A stretch of 40,076 bases of DNA from Acholeplasmatales bacterium (lineage in GTDB: Bacteria; Bacillota_I; Bacilli_A; Acholeplasmatales; Anaeroplasmataceae), in NCBI GenBank assembly GCA_017449215.1, contig JAFSJY010000029.1, positions 1 through 40,076 on the forward strand. Direction: 5' to 3'. The translations under genes and the position numbers were made by a program. The notes below the pieces were generated by a model, which worked only from the letters and a program-made list of their open reading frames with translations, searched no databases and was not told where the DNA came from. How positions within the stretch are numbered: the first letter of the stretch is position 1; each line of letters begins with the position of its first letter. Below, piece after piece: positions 1 through 7,599 of this stretch.

Positions 1-137
1 AGTATTATTAGCCATCTAGTCACAGGACTTGTTAGGGTGTCCTGTCGTGGTCTCAAGTATTCAGTTGTCATTAACTATTTAAAAGTTAACGCTACAAATC
101 CTTTGGCAAGTGCCAATTTCTTGTAAACGTTGCGCAC
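1..137 (-). other. Probable 5' end of a group II intron inserted in the helicase gene
   Basis: Read on the minus strand from position 137, the DNA begins GTGCGCAACG, which fits the GUGYG start of group II introns. The helicase reading frame loses similarity exactly here: the expected motif VI sequence (EEERR-FYV) stops after the first base of the Val codon. The next 137 bases fold well: AACG..TACAA pairs with TTGTA.CGTT around an inner TTGGC/GCCAA hairpin, and CAGGAC/GTCCTG forms a second hairpin at 23-44. The intron body, any reverse transcriptase, domain V and the 3' exon would lie left of the window, so the call rests on the boundary motif, the gene break and local folding only. Confidence 0.5.
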
Positions 138-1820
138 CATAGAAGATTCTTCTTTCTTCTTCAATATCCATATCATCTCTATTACCTGGGATAATCTTAT
201 CAATTAAATCTACTATGATAATTATTTTAGCTTCTAAGCCTTTTGATTGGTGGATAGTCATTAATTCTACTACACCTTCTTTAGATGTATCAGCATCCTT
301 CATATAAAGTGAATTCAAGAATTCTCTTAAGTGATCATCACAATTTGTTTTTAATTCATATTCAGCTAATTCTAAGAAATATGTTATATTTTCTTTTTTA
401 GTTTTTAACTCTTTAGGATCTTTTGTCATTGATTCTAAATCTATATATGTATTTACAATATATTCAATAAAATAATATGTTGAAATATATGGATTCATAT
501 TCTTTTGTAAATCCTTATATACTTCTAAAAATGGAAGTATTTTTTTATTTGTTTTAGCTAATTCTTTACAAGCTTCAAACATAGAACAATTCATCATTTT
601 AGCTTTAAGCCTTATTTCACATACTGTAACATTTCCAATACCACGAGATGGATTATTAATTATTTCTTCTAATGCTTCATCATCATTGGGATTTAAATAA
701 AATTCTAAATAATTTAATAATAATTTTATTTCTTTGTATTCTAAGAATCTCATTCCATGAAGATAATTAGGGATTCTATGTTTATTTAGTTCTAGTTCTA
801 TATTTCTTAGTGATAACCTATTTCTTGATAATATTTTTATGTCATTATAGGTATATCTTAATTTTAATAATTCTTTTATAGTTACAGCTACCATATCAGA
901 TTGATGCAATTTATGATATGGTCTTTTAATTACAACCTCACCATCATTAGCTGATACTGGTATTGAGCCAACTTCAAATTTATTTGTATTATTTGCAATA
1001 AGCTTATTAGCTATTTCAACTATTTTCTTATCTGATCTATAATTATTTTTTAGATATAATACTTTGGCACCTTCTGTATCTCTAAAGTCATCTAATATCC
1101 TTAAATCAGAGCCTCTAAATGCATAAATACTTTGATTTGGGTCTCCTACCATATATAAATTATGGTATTTTGAAGACATTATTTTTAATATTTTATATTG
1201 AACATTATTAATATCCTGAGCTTCATCAACAATAATATGTTCAAATAGATTACATATTTCATTTCTGAATCCTTTATCCCATGTTAATTTATATAGAAAC
1301 ATCGAATTCATTTCATCAAAGTCTAATTTATTAGCCTTTTAGTATAAGCTTTATATTTATAATATAAATCCGCAATTTTCATTCTTAAGCTAATATTAGA
1401 CTTATTAGGTTTCATTTCATTTTTAATTCTTGATATTTCTCTTATTGCATAATCAGCATCAATATCAAATTTATTATCATCTATTAGTTTCTTAATGATT
1501 TTTCTTTTTTCATCATCTAATAGGACTTTATATTTGGTTTTATAATAAAATCTTAACCACTCATAACAAAATGAATGAAAATTAGATATATTAACCTTAT
1601 GGTCTCTTTCTAAAACCTTTTTAATTCTTTTATTCATTTCAAGTGTGGCAGGATTTGTGAATGTGAAGGCTTTTATTTTATCTTCAGGTACTTTTAATGT
1701 GTCTACTAAATAGGCTATGTGATAAGCCATTGTCATTGTTTTACCAGAGCCAGGACCTGCAACAACGAGCACATTGCCTGATGAGGCTTCTACACATTTT
1801 TGTTGTTCTTCATTTAGCAT
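138..1820 (-). pseudogene. UvrD/PcrA-like SF1 DNA helicase of the mobile element, frameshifted and interrupted
   Basis: This is a superfamily 1A 3'-5' helicase. The N-terminal piece (1323-1820) has the Walker A sequence GPGSGKT and motif Ia (FTFTNPATLEM). The second piece has DEAQD (motif II), VGDPNQSIYAFRG (motif III), NYRSDKKI (motif IV) and TIHQSKGLE (motif V). It breaks off inside motif VI at 138. Near 1337 a run of four T on the plus strand puts the two pieces in different frames; one extra base would give KKANKLDFDEM, the usual UvrD linker, so one base is missing. The start at 1820 overlaps the stop of the upstream small gene by 7 bases and has GGAGG before it. Its position behind a rolling-circle initiator suggests it unwinds the element's DNA during replication, the job PcrA does for plasmids. 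Whether the frameshift is real or a sequencing error cannot be told here. Confidence 0.8.
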
Positions 1821-2074
1821 ATTCCATCCTCCACATATTTAATTATTTCATCTAATATCATTGAATTAGTGATACAGTTCTTATCACTTAAATTTCTTGA
1901 TATTGTTCTTAATAATTTATCTTTATTAATATTTTCATTAATATAGATATTAAATTTATTAGGATTATTAAATAAATAATCTCTTATTATATTTTTAATT
2001 TCAGGAATTATTACATTATCATATATTCTTTCTACATGATTTTCTATCCCTATATATAAAGTATATTTATCCAT
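1814..2074 (-). CDS. Small hypothetical protein between rep and the helicase
   Basis: This encodes 86 residues with no family I recognise. The protein is rich in Asn, Ile and Lys, has no membrane segment and no signal peptide, and is probably a small cytoplasmic helical protein. Its start codon overlaps the rep stop (TAATG) and its own stop overlaps the helicase start by 7 bases, so the three genes look translationally coupled in one operon. By position it could be an accessory factor for the initiator or the helicase, but that is inference from context only. Confidence 0.6.
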   Translation of the reverse strand: MDKYTLYIGIENHVERIYDNVIIPEIKNIIRDYLFNNPNKFNIYINENINKDKLLRTISRNLSDKNCITNSMILDEIIKYVEDGIC

Positions 2075-3225
2075 TAGAATGGAACCTCCTCTTGTTTATA
2101 TCTTTCTATTATTTCTTCTTTTAAATCTAATAATTTAGGCTTATCAACCAGTTCTAATTTCTTATCTTTTAGATAAGAATTAAGCTGATTTATTTTAGCT
2201 TTATCACCAATTATCTTATCTATTCCATCCAAAAGTGATTTGAAATTTTCTTTAGCTAATTGGTAATAATCTTTTGATTCAATATATTTAGTTAATAAAT
2301 ACATTGGTAATGTTTGTAATATATAATTTTCATATTTAAGCCAGATATTTTTTCTAGGTTCTGGTTTAGATATTGATACTTTAAGTGCATCTTCTAAGAA
2401 TTCTTTCCATTTAGGTAGAGTTTCAGCTTTATATTGGTTTTCATCCGAATAATTATTATCCTCTTTTAAATCTAATAATTGATATAGAAGTCCTGTGGTA
2501 TAGGCACTAAAGCCTGTATCACCTTTTTCCACTTCCTTTTTTTCTGGATAATTAATTTTTCCATTATAAGCATTAATAATATCATCTATTACTCTATCTG
2601 CTTTTTCATGGAAAAATCTCATTTCATAACGAACCCAATAATCATATGGGCAATCTTCACCTTTATATAGTCTTTCCTTCTTTTTGTCATATATTACTAA
2701 CATTTGTGTTGATTCACGTGATCCAAATTGTAAGGAATATCCTTTCTTTTTAGAACCATGAATTTCATAGTCTTTATTTTTGAAATTAGTAACAAATTGG
2801 TGTTTATCTAATTTTTCTTTAACTTCGTTAAATTTAATAATGTTTCCTTCTTTATCATCAATAGCAACATCACATCTTGAGCATTTAGCACGTAACTCAG
2901 TTTTTAATCTTAAAAGAAACATACGCCAATCAATGCCACGTCTTTCAATTTCTCTACATCCTTCTCCTTTAATTTCTATTTGGCAGGTATAATATCCTTC
3001 ACCATTAATAGGTCCTTTAAGCTTTAAATCTATTCCTGGACATAAATGATATAAATATTCAAACCTACCTTTACCATATGATGCAGGAGTTATTTCTTCA
3101 TCTGATAGTTTTAATAAGTCTTTAAAATATTCTAAATAGTTATTATTCATTTCTAATTCTAATTGAGTATCAAATGATTCATAATCGAATGTAAAAGATA
3201 AATAATCATGTTTTTTCTCTAACAT
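2074..3225 (-). CDS. rep: Rolling-circle replication initiator (Rep_trans family)
   Basis: The 383-residue protein resembles the Rep_trans group (pT181-type plasmid initiators and the Tn916 Orf20/MobT relaxases), which nick one strand through a tyrosine. Visible motifs in order are RCDVAIDD (about 117-124), the QFGSR...VIYDKKKE block (about 166-184, with Tyr179 in the usual RIYDK position), and WVRYEMRFFHEKA (about 197-209), the R-x-E-x-R...A segment of the family. The start is well set by an AGAAGGAGG ribosome site. Directly upstream is a 1.2-kb non-coding stretch with foldback structure and direct repeats, as expected for an origin. It heads a coupled operon with a small gene and a UvrD-type helicase. 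Whether it serves plasmid replication or conjugative transfer cannot be decided; no relaxosome or coupling gene is in view. Confidence 0.8.
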   Translation of the reverse strand: MLEKKHDYLSFTFDYESFDTQLELEMNNNYLEYFKDLLKLSDEEITPASYGKGRFEYLYHLCPGIDLKLKGPINGEGYYTCQIEIKGEGCREIERRGIDWRMFLLRLKTELRAKCSRCDVAIDDKEGNIIKFNEVKEKLDKHQFVTNFKNKDYEIHGSKKKGYSLQFGSRESTQMLVIYDKKKERLYKGEDCPYDYWVRYEMRFFHEKADRVIDDIINAYNGKINYPEKKEVEKGDTGFSAYTTGLLYQLLDLKEDNNYSDENQYKAETLPKWKEFLEDALKVSISKPEPRKNIWLKYENYILQTLPMYLLTKYIESKDYYQLAKENFKSLLDGIDKIIGDKAKINQLNSYLKDKKLELVDKPKLLDLKEEIIERYKQEEVPF

Positions 3226-3265
3226 TTCATCCTCCTTCTATAATAATTAGTATCTTGTATGTCAT

Positions 3266-3472
3266 AACCGGGCTATTAGTAATGCCCGGTTCGGTAAAGC
3301 CTGCGGCTTTAAAAGGCTACGCCAAACATCCGCTTTCGCTTTGATGTTTTGGCTATAACGCCTTTTATATTTCCGCAATCGATTTTACCTAGGTCCTGGC
3401 GTTTGTAATAATACTAGCAATATTACTCTTCTTACTGGTTCTATAGCGTCCTATAGTTGACCAGCCAAGACC
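3266..3472 (-). ncRNA. Highly structured multi-helix element in the rep leader
   Basis: The roughly 200 bases before rep can form six helices. A closing stem (3392-3400 with 3464-3472) encloses two hairpins: CTGGT/CTATAG with a GACG or CGTC loop (3435-3464), and GTAATA/TATTAC (3405-3426). Next come a long interrupted hairpin (3311-3366) capped on the rep strand by GC-GAAA-GC, a GNRA-type tetraloop; a short AAAGCC/GGCTTT hairpin (3296-3310); and an 8-bp AACCGGGC/GCCCGGTT hairpin (3266-3291). The rep start follows about 40 bases later. It may be a leader RNA controlling Rep synthesis, or single-strand foldbacks of the origin. I do not recognise a known RNA family. Confidence 0.5.
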
Positions 3473-4405
3473 TTATTATTATTAATTTTTTATATTATTA
3501 CATTTGCGTTCCTAGGTTCCGGGAAACACGAAGTCCATATTTCTTACATAATCATTTTAAAATACAAAAATTCGTATAGTCGGGACGGTATTTGACTTGA
3601 AGCAAATAATTAATTAAAAAATTCTAATACTAGGTAGTTTTTATGACTCATTCGTGATTTATTTGCCTAAACATTTTTTACTACTTTTATTATTTCCGAT
3701 TGTATTATCTCAATACCCTACGTTCCAATTGATGGGGAAAAACCTCCGATTTCATAATATTTATTAATTTCTAAAACTATTTTTAGTTGTGCTTTCCAGT
3801 ATAGTAGAAACGATATTTGACTTAGAGCACAATATTATAATATAAGGTGCTTTGTCGGATAGTCGGGACGGTATTTGACTTGAAGTACAATATTATAATA
3901 AATGGTGCTTTGTAATATAACGATGACCCTAGCTGCCTTGAAGCAATTAATATAGTACAACATTTCATTTTCCCACTAATATTATTGCAAACACATCGTG
4001 TACGGTTAGGGAGCTAGAATGCCTGATTCCTGCAAATCAATAATTTTTTTTACAATTAATATGATAAATAATGCTTTTTTCAACAGAATTCCATTTTGAG
4101 CTAAATTACATAATTTGCAATAAATAATTTACAAGGCGCCAATTCATATAGAAGGAAACTTCATTTTAATACTTTTACATAAATTATTTTAAAAAAAGGA
4201 ACCAGCGCCATTTCTTCACAGAATGACCGGATTTCTTCTTTTTAAATAAAAAATTAAATATTTTTCATTAATATTATTACAAAAGGTTTTCCCTAACTCG
4301 TTTGACCAAAACCCAGGATTTCACCTTTTTGCATGTTTATTTTATTAAAACGGGGGTAGCTCATTTATCGACGCAGAGGCCGGATTTCTATGTAAAAAGA
4401 AAAAA
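3473..4405. other. Non-coding stretch, probable origin region
   Basis: No convincing gene is visible in either strand. Besides the iteron-like repeats, there is a shorter repeat CCGGATTTCT (about 4228 and 4380), several poly-A/T runs, and GC-rich islands such as GGCGCC near 4135 and CGGGGGTAGC near 4351. The composition changes abruptly from the flanking genes. Together with the adjacent initiator gene, this suggests the replication origin and/or single-strand origin of the element. Confidence 0.4.
3575..3912. repeat. Iteron-like direct repeats upstream of rep
   Basis: Three copies of one sequence lie in the same orientation, at about 3575-3604, 3800-3856 and 3858-3912. The first and third share 27 identical bases (core GGGACGGTATTTGACTTGAA); the second is diverged. 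The second and third form a tandem pair with a period near 58 bases, each also carrying ACAATATTATAATA and GGTGCTTTGT. Direct repeats upstream of an initiator gene are typical of binding sites for replication proteins. The role here is inferred from position. Confidence 0.6.
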
Positions 4406-4443
4406 CCTAGAGCAAATGTGAATTTAATCACATAAGCTCTAGG
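4406..4443 (-). terminator. Rho-independent terminator after the zinc-finger gene
   Basis: A strong hairpin, CCTAGAGC paired with GCTCTAGG with an inner ATGTGA/TCACAT stem, is followed on the minus strand by TTTTTTC. It ends transcription of the 5822-4452 gene group and marks a likely boundary with the rep element. Confidence 0.8.
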
Positions 4444-4451
4444 CTTAATTA

Positions 4452-4601
4452 TTATTTAAATGTTTTCTCTAACATACTATTATCAATTTCAATGTATGGT
4501 TTTGTATTTTTACAATCCGGATAATTAGAACAACCATAAAATTGTCCATACTTTCCTTCTCTCAAAAGCATTGGTTTACCACATTTATCACATCTAGGCA
4601 T
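4452..4601 (-). CDS. Small topoisomerase-type C4 zinc-finger protein
   Basis: This encodes 49 residues, starting MPRCDKCGKPM and containing CDKCG...FYGCSNYPDC. That is the four-cysteine zinc ribbon found at the C terminus of bacterial topoisomerase I (zf-C4_Topoisom). The start overlaps the stop of the endonuclease fragment by 8 bases, so the two may be co-translated. Such fingers also occur as appendages on restriction and nuclease proteins, so it may once have been the DNA-binding tail of the upstream endonuclease. It could equally be a free-standing remnant. Neither ATG has a clear ribosome site. The reading itself is clear; whether it is expressed alone is uncertain. Confidence 0.6.
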   Translation of the reverse strand: MPRCDKCGKPMLLREGKYGQFYGCSNYPDCKNTKPYIEIDNSMLEKTFK

Positions 4602-5014
4602 CTATTGCTTTTTGAGCATGTGGTCTAACATGACAATATTCATTTTCAGACATTCCAGGGAAATTTGTTATTCTCTTACCATTTTTAATGGTATTAACAA
4701 TTTCTCCTTTTTTTATAACATCTATAGTTTTATCCCAAACACTTTTAACATTATTATCTAATATACTAACTGGCATATTCCAAAACTTGATACTTTCAAA
4801 GCGATATGCTCCACCATATTCTTTAAATACCGCAAACATGAATTTTGTTGTATTAAACATTTCACGAAGTTTTGAATCTTCCCATTCTTCATTTATAATT
4901 TCAGTAAATTTAAAAGTAGGGAATGACATACTTTCTACAATCCTACCTTTTTCGGTAATTCTAATTGTTTTAGGAACAATATTTGCTTTTACAAATTCAT
5001 CAGTTACTGCTAAT
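4594..5014 (-). pseudogene. C-terminal remnant of a Sau3AI/MutH-type restriction endonuclease
   Basis: Read through the first in-frame ATG (4929), the frame is open to about 5014. It gives DEFVKANIVPKTIRITEKG, then SMSFPTFKFTEI, EEWEDS, KFWNMPVSIL, NFPGMSEN and CHVRPHAQ. This series matches the C-terminal domain of Sau3AI-like GATC endonucleases as I remember it. The catalytic N-terminal half is missing, and the last residues expected after HVRPHA are replaced by a stop. A stop codon precedes the open part, and the FRG gene ends at the same place in another frame, so a deletion has probably joined two unrelated genes. It is almost certainly inactive as a nuclease. Confidence 0.7.
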
Positions 5015-5822
5015 TTACCTTTTCCTTACCTTTTTTTCTCTCAACAGATAATTCCAAGTCTAATCTATCTAAAAATTCATTTACTTGTCCGAATATATCG
5101 ATGGAATAATTACGTTCAATTTTTTTACTTTTAATTATTTCTTTAAAACTTTCTATTTCTGGAAACAAAGAAAACTTATTTAAACCATATAATTCAAAAA
5201 GTTCTTTTCTTAACCCTTCATAATCCTTCTTTTTAATAGTGATTTTTTCATAATAAATATCGGGAATATCATATGGAGTATCACCTAAAAATAGAATAAA
5301 CCCGCCTTGTTGTGATTTCACTCTATCATTTATCCAACAATTTGTTAATACTTTAAAATTTTTATCTATGACAAATTTAGATTTACTAATTGAATTCAAA
5401 AATAATTGCTTAATATCATCGTCATTAGGTGAAAAATAGCTCGGAAAGCCAAAAACATATATTACACCATCTTCATTCATTTTATTATCTTCACTAGTTA
5501 AAAAAAATAAAGAATTTAAAAAATTAAAGGAAACATCTAACAACCTTGACTGAGCAATATAATGTTGACTTTCTATTGAAGTATGTAACTTATTACTATT
5601 ATCTTCAATCAATCTATAATCTTTGAGTAAATTACCATACTCTTTTTCCTTTTGAATTGCCAATGTATAATCGCCTCTAAATAAAGACGGGATTAATCTT
5701 TTACCATCACCAAAGTCTTTTGGTTCACCTCTATATGCAATTAAGCAATCCTCACCGAATCTTTTTTTTAAAGTCTTAACTGACTCTAAAATGTTTTTAA
5801 TATATCTAAGTATTTTTGCCAT
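5010..5822 (-). CDS. FRG-domain protein
   Basis: The 270-residue protein has hallmarks of the FRG domain: YRGEP near residue 30, SLFRG near 46, then QHYIAQSRLLDVSFNFL (about 86-102) and later QQGGFILF (about 172-179). These correspond to the usual ARHYGLPTRLLDWT and QQG-F motifs. The function of FRG proteins is not settled; they are common in phage-defence islands and mobile elements. The start at 5822 has AGAGGA upstream. The C terminus (KKGKEKVN) runs into the endonuclease remnant and may not be original. No enzymatic activity can be stated from the sequence alone. Confidence 0.7.
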   Translation of the reverse strand: MAKILRYIKNILESVKTLKKRFGEDCLIAYRGEPKDFGDGKRLIPSLFRGDYTLAIQKEKEYGNLLKDYRLIEDNSNKLHTSIESQHYIAQSRLLDVSFNFLNSLFFLTSEDNKMNEDGVIYVFGFPSYFSPNDDDIKQLFLNSISKSKFVIDKNFKVLTNCWINDRVKSQQGGFILFLGDTPYDIPDIYYEKITIKKKDYEGLRKELFELYGLNKFSLFPEIESFKEIIKSKKIERNYSIDIFGQVNEFLDRLDLELSVERKKGKEKVN

Positions 5823-6189
5823 TAAATAATCCTCTTTTTTATCAATTTTCGAAACAATTTATCTAAATTATATCAAAATTTAAGGATTAAGGAAAGCCAT
5901 TATATGCAATTCTCAATCAATAATTTATTACATAATTTTTCATTGTATTTCAATTTATTATTTATAACACATCTATTCACTATTACGATATCAACACATA
6001 TTACTGAACAAGTCAAAAAGGTGATTCTTATACTGCAACAATATTCATTGGTATTAAGCCATTTTACTATATTTTTATTCTTTTTCCATCTATTCAAACA
6101 TCTTGCCACTGTTACCAGGTTCGGTTACGATGTCCAATCTTCTTTCTGATGGAAGCAAAGAAAATTTTTGTGTCTATTCAAAAGAAAAA
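5823..6189. other. Intergenic stretch with no supported gene
   Basis: Short open frames on both strands here show no family features and no ribosome site. A short motif, AAAAAGGTGATTCT, occurs at about 6016 and again in the terminator at about 6186. On the minus strand, RRLDIVTEPGNSGKMFE can be read near 6105-6155 before a stop; it may be the last residues of a lost gene. Confidence 0.3.
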
Positions 6190-6224
6190 GGTGATTCTAA
6201 CATTATTTTGGCCAAAATCACCTA
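6190..6224 (-). terminator. Terminator of the uvrB-rlmCD operon
   Basis: AGGTGATT pairs with AATCACCT and is followed on the minus strand by TTTTTCTTTT. It lies just downstream of the methyltransferase stop. Confidence 0.7.
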
Positions 6225-6248
6225 TTTTTAAGCTATTTTTTGCAATTT

Positions 6249-7586
6249 TTAGTCGTTTTTGCGATTTAGTAAGCAGATTGTTTCAACATGAAGAGTTGAG
6301 CTAAATAAATCTACTGGTGTAGCTTCCTCTAGCTTATAGCCAGCCTCTTCTAATATCTTAATATCTCTAGCTGCGGTAGCTATATTACATGATATATAAA
6401 CAATCTTTGGTATTCTCATATCAATAACTGTTTTTAAGAATTCAATGTCACATCCCTTTCTAGGTGGATCAAAGAATATAACATCTATCTTTTCCTTATT
6501 TACTAATTCTTTGATTTTATCTTCACATTTACCACAGATAAATTCAGCATTATTAATATTATTTAATTCCTTATTAGAATTAGCATTCTTAATTGCATCC
6601 TCTACTATTTCAATACCATAAACCTTTTTAACATTCTTAGCTATATTTAATGTAATAGAGCCCATTCCACAATATGCATCTATTACATTCATATTAGAAT
6701 CTAAATTAGCACATCTAATAGCTTCACTATATAGCTTTTCACATTGGTCATGATTTACCTGCATAAAGCTTGAAGGTGATACATTAAATTTTAATCCTAA
6801 TATAGATTCAGTAACATACGGCTTACCATAGATTAATTTAAAATTATCTGATAATAATACATTATTTGTATTATTGTTAATGTTTAAATAGATAGATTTA
6901 ATTGAAGGAAATTCATCCTTTAAATAATCTACTAGCTTAGAAAAATCATAATCAGCTGTAACAATTAATACAACCATATATTCATCTAATGCTGTATTTC
7001 TAATCATAAGCTCTCTAAATAATCCCTTATGATTTATTTCATCATAAATAGAAATATTAAATATACTTAAATATCTAGCTATAAATGCTACTATTTCATT
7101 AGCCTTATCATCTGATATTAAGCATTTATCAATAGATACAATCTTATGGCTTTTCTTCTCATAAAAGCCATATAATGTATTTCCATCATCATCCTTTATA
7201 AAAGGAACCATTATTTTATTACGATAAGCTAATTGCTTATCATTTTTAATAATTGGATTTAGCTTATAATCAAAATTTCTTAATGTTTGCTTAACCCTTA
7301 ATTCCTTAATCATACATTCGGTTTCATATTTGATATGCATCATATCACATCCACCACAATATTCGTAATAAGGACATGAAGGCTCTACTCTATCTTTAGA
7401 TGGTTCTAATATTTTAATTGCCTCTGCGAATGAATATTTCCTTTTAGGATTAGTTATTTTACAAATAACAGTTTCTCCCTCCATAGCCCCTTCTACAAAG
7501 ACAACCTGTCCATCAATATGGGCTACACCATATCCATTAATATCAAAATTATCAATTTTTACCTTATATGTTTCACCCAAATTCAT
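6249..7586 (-). CDS. rlmCD: 23S rRNA (uracil-5-)-methyltransferase, RumA/RlmCD family
   Basis: The 445-residue protein makes 5-methyluridine in rRNA from S-adenosylmethionine. An N-terminal TRAM domain (about 1-60) is followed by the iron-sulfur cysteines CPYYEYCGGC (about 72-81). The Rossmann methyltransferase part has DAYCGMGSITLNIA (SAM binding), FFDPPRKGCD and YISCN with the catalytic cysteine. Length and order match the RlmD/RlmCD group; in many Firmicutes one enzyme modifies both U747 and U1939, but the exact target cannot be read here. A good AAGGAGT ribosome site precedes ATG 7586. It starts only 13 bases after uvrB, so the two are probably co-transcribed. Confidence 0.9.
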   Translation of the reverse strand: MNLGETYKVKIDNFDINGYGVAHIDGQVVFVEGAMEGETVICKITNPKRKYSFAEAIKILEPSKDRVEPSCPYYEYCGGCDMMHIKYETECMIKELRVKQTLRNFDYKLNPIIKNDKQLAYRNKIMVPFIKDDDGNTLYGFYEKKSHKIVSIDKCLISDDKANEIVAFIARYLSIFNISIYDEINHKGLFRELMIRNTALDEYMVVLIVTADYDFSKLVDYLKDEFPSIKSIYLNINNNTNNVLLSDNFKLIYGKPYVTESILGLKFNVSPSSFMQVNHDQCEKLYSEAIRCANLDSNMNVIDAYCGMGSITLNIAKNVKKVYGIEIVEDAIKNANSNKELNNINNAEFICGKCEDKIKELVNKEKIDVIFFDPPRKGCDIEFLKTVIDMRIPKIVYISCNIATAARDIKILEEAGYKLEEATPVDLFSSTLHVETICLLNRKND

Positions 7587-7599
7587 AAGTATACTCCTT

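Noticed and set aside
1325-1345. Programmed -1 frameshift in the helicase
   Set aside because: The sequence ACTAAAAGG is not a canonical X-XXY-YYZ heptamer, and no downstream stimulatory structure is evident.
3266-3472. T-box, ROOL or other named large RNA
   Set aside because: No T-box AGGGTGGNACC motif or tRNA-like parts were seen, and I cannot match a named RNA from memory.
5900-6149. Overlapping open frames on both strands
   Set aside because: Low-complexity, AT-rich, no ribosome site and no family features.
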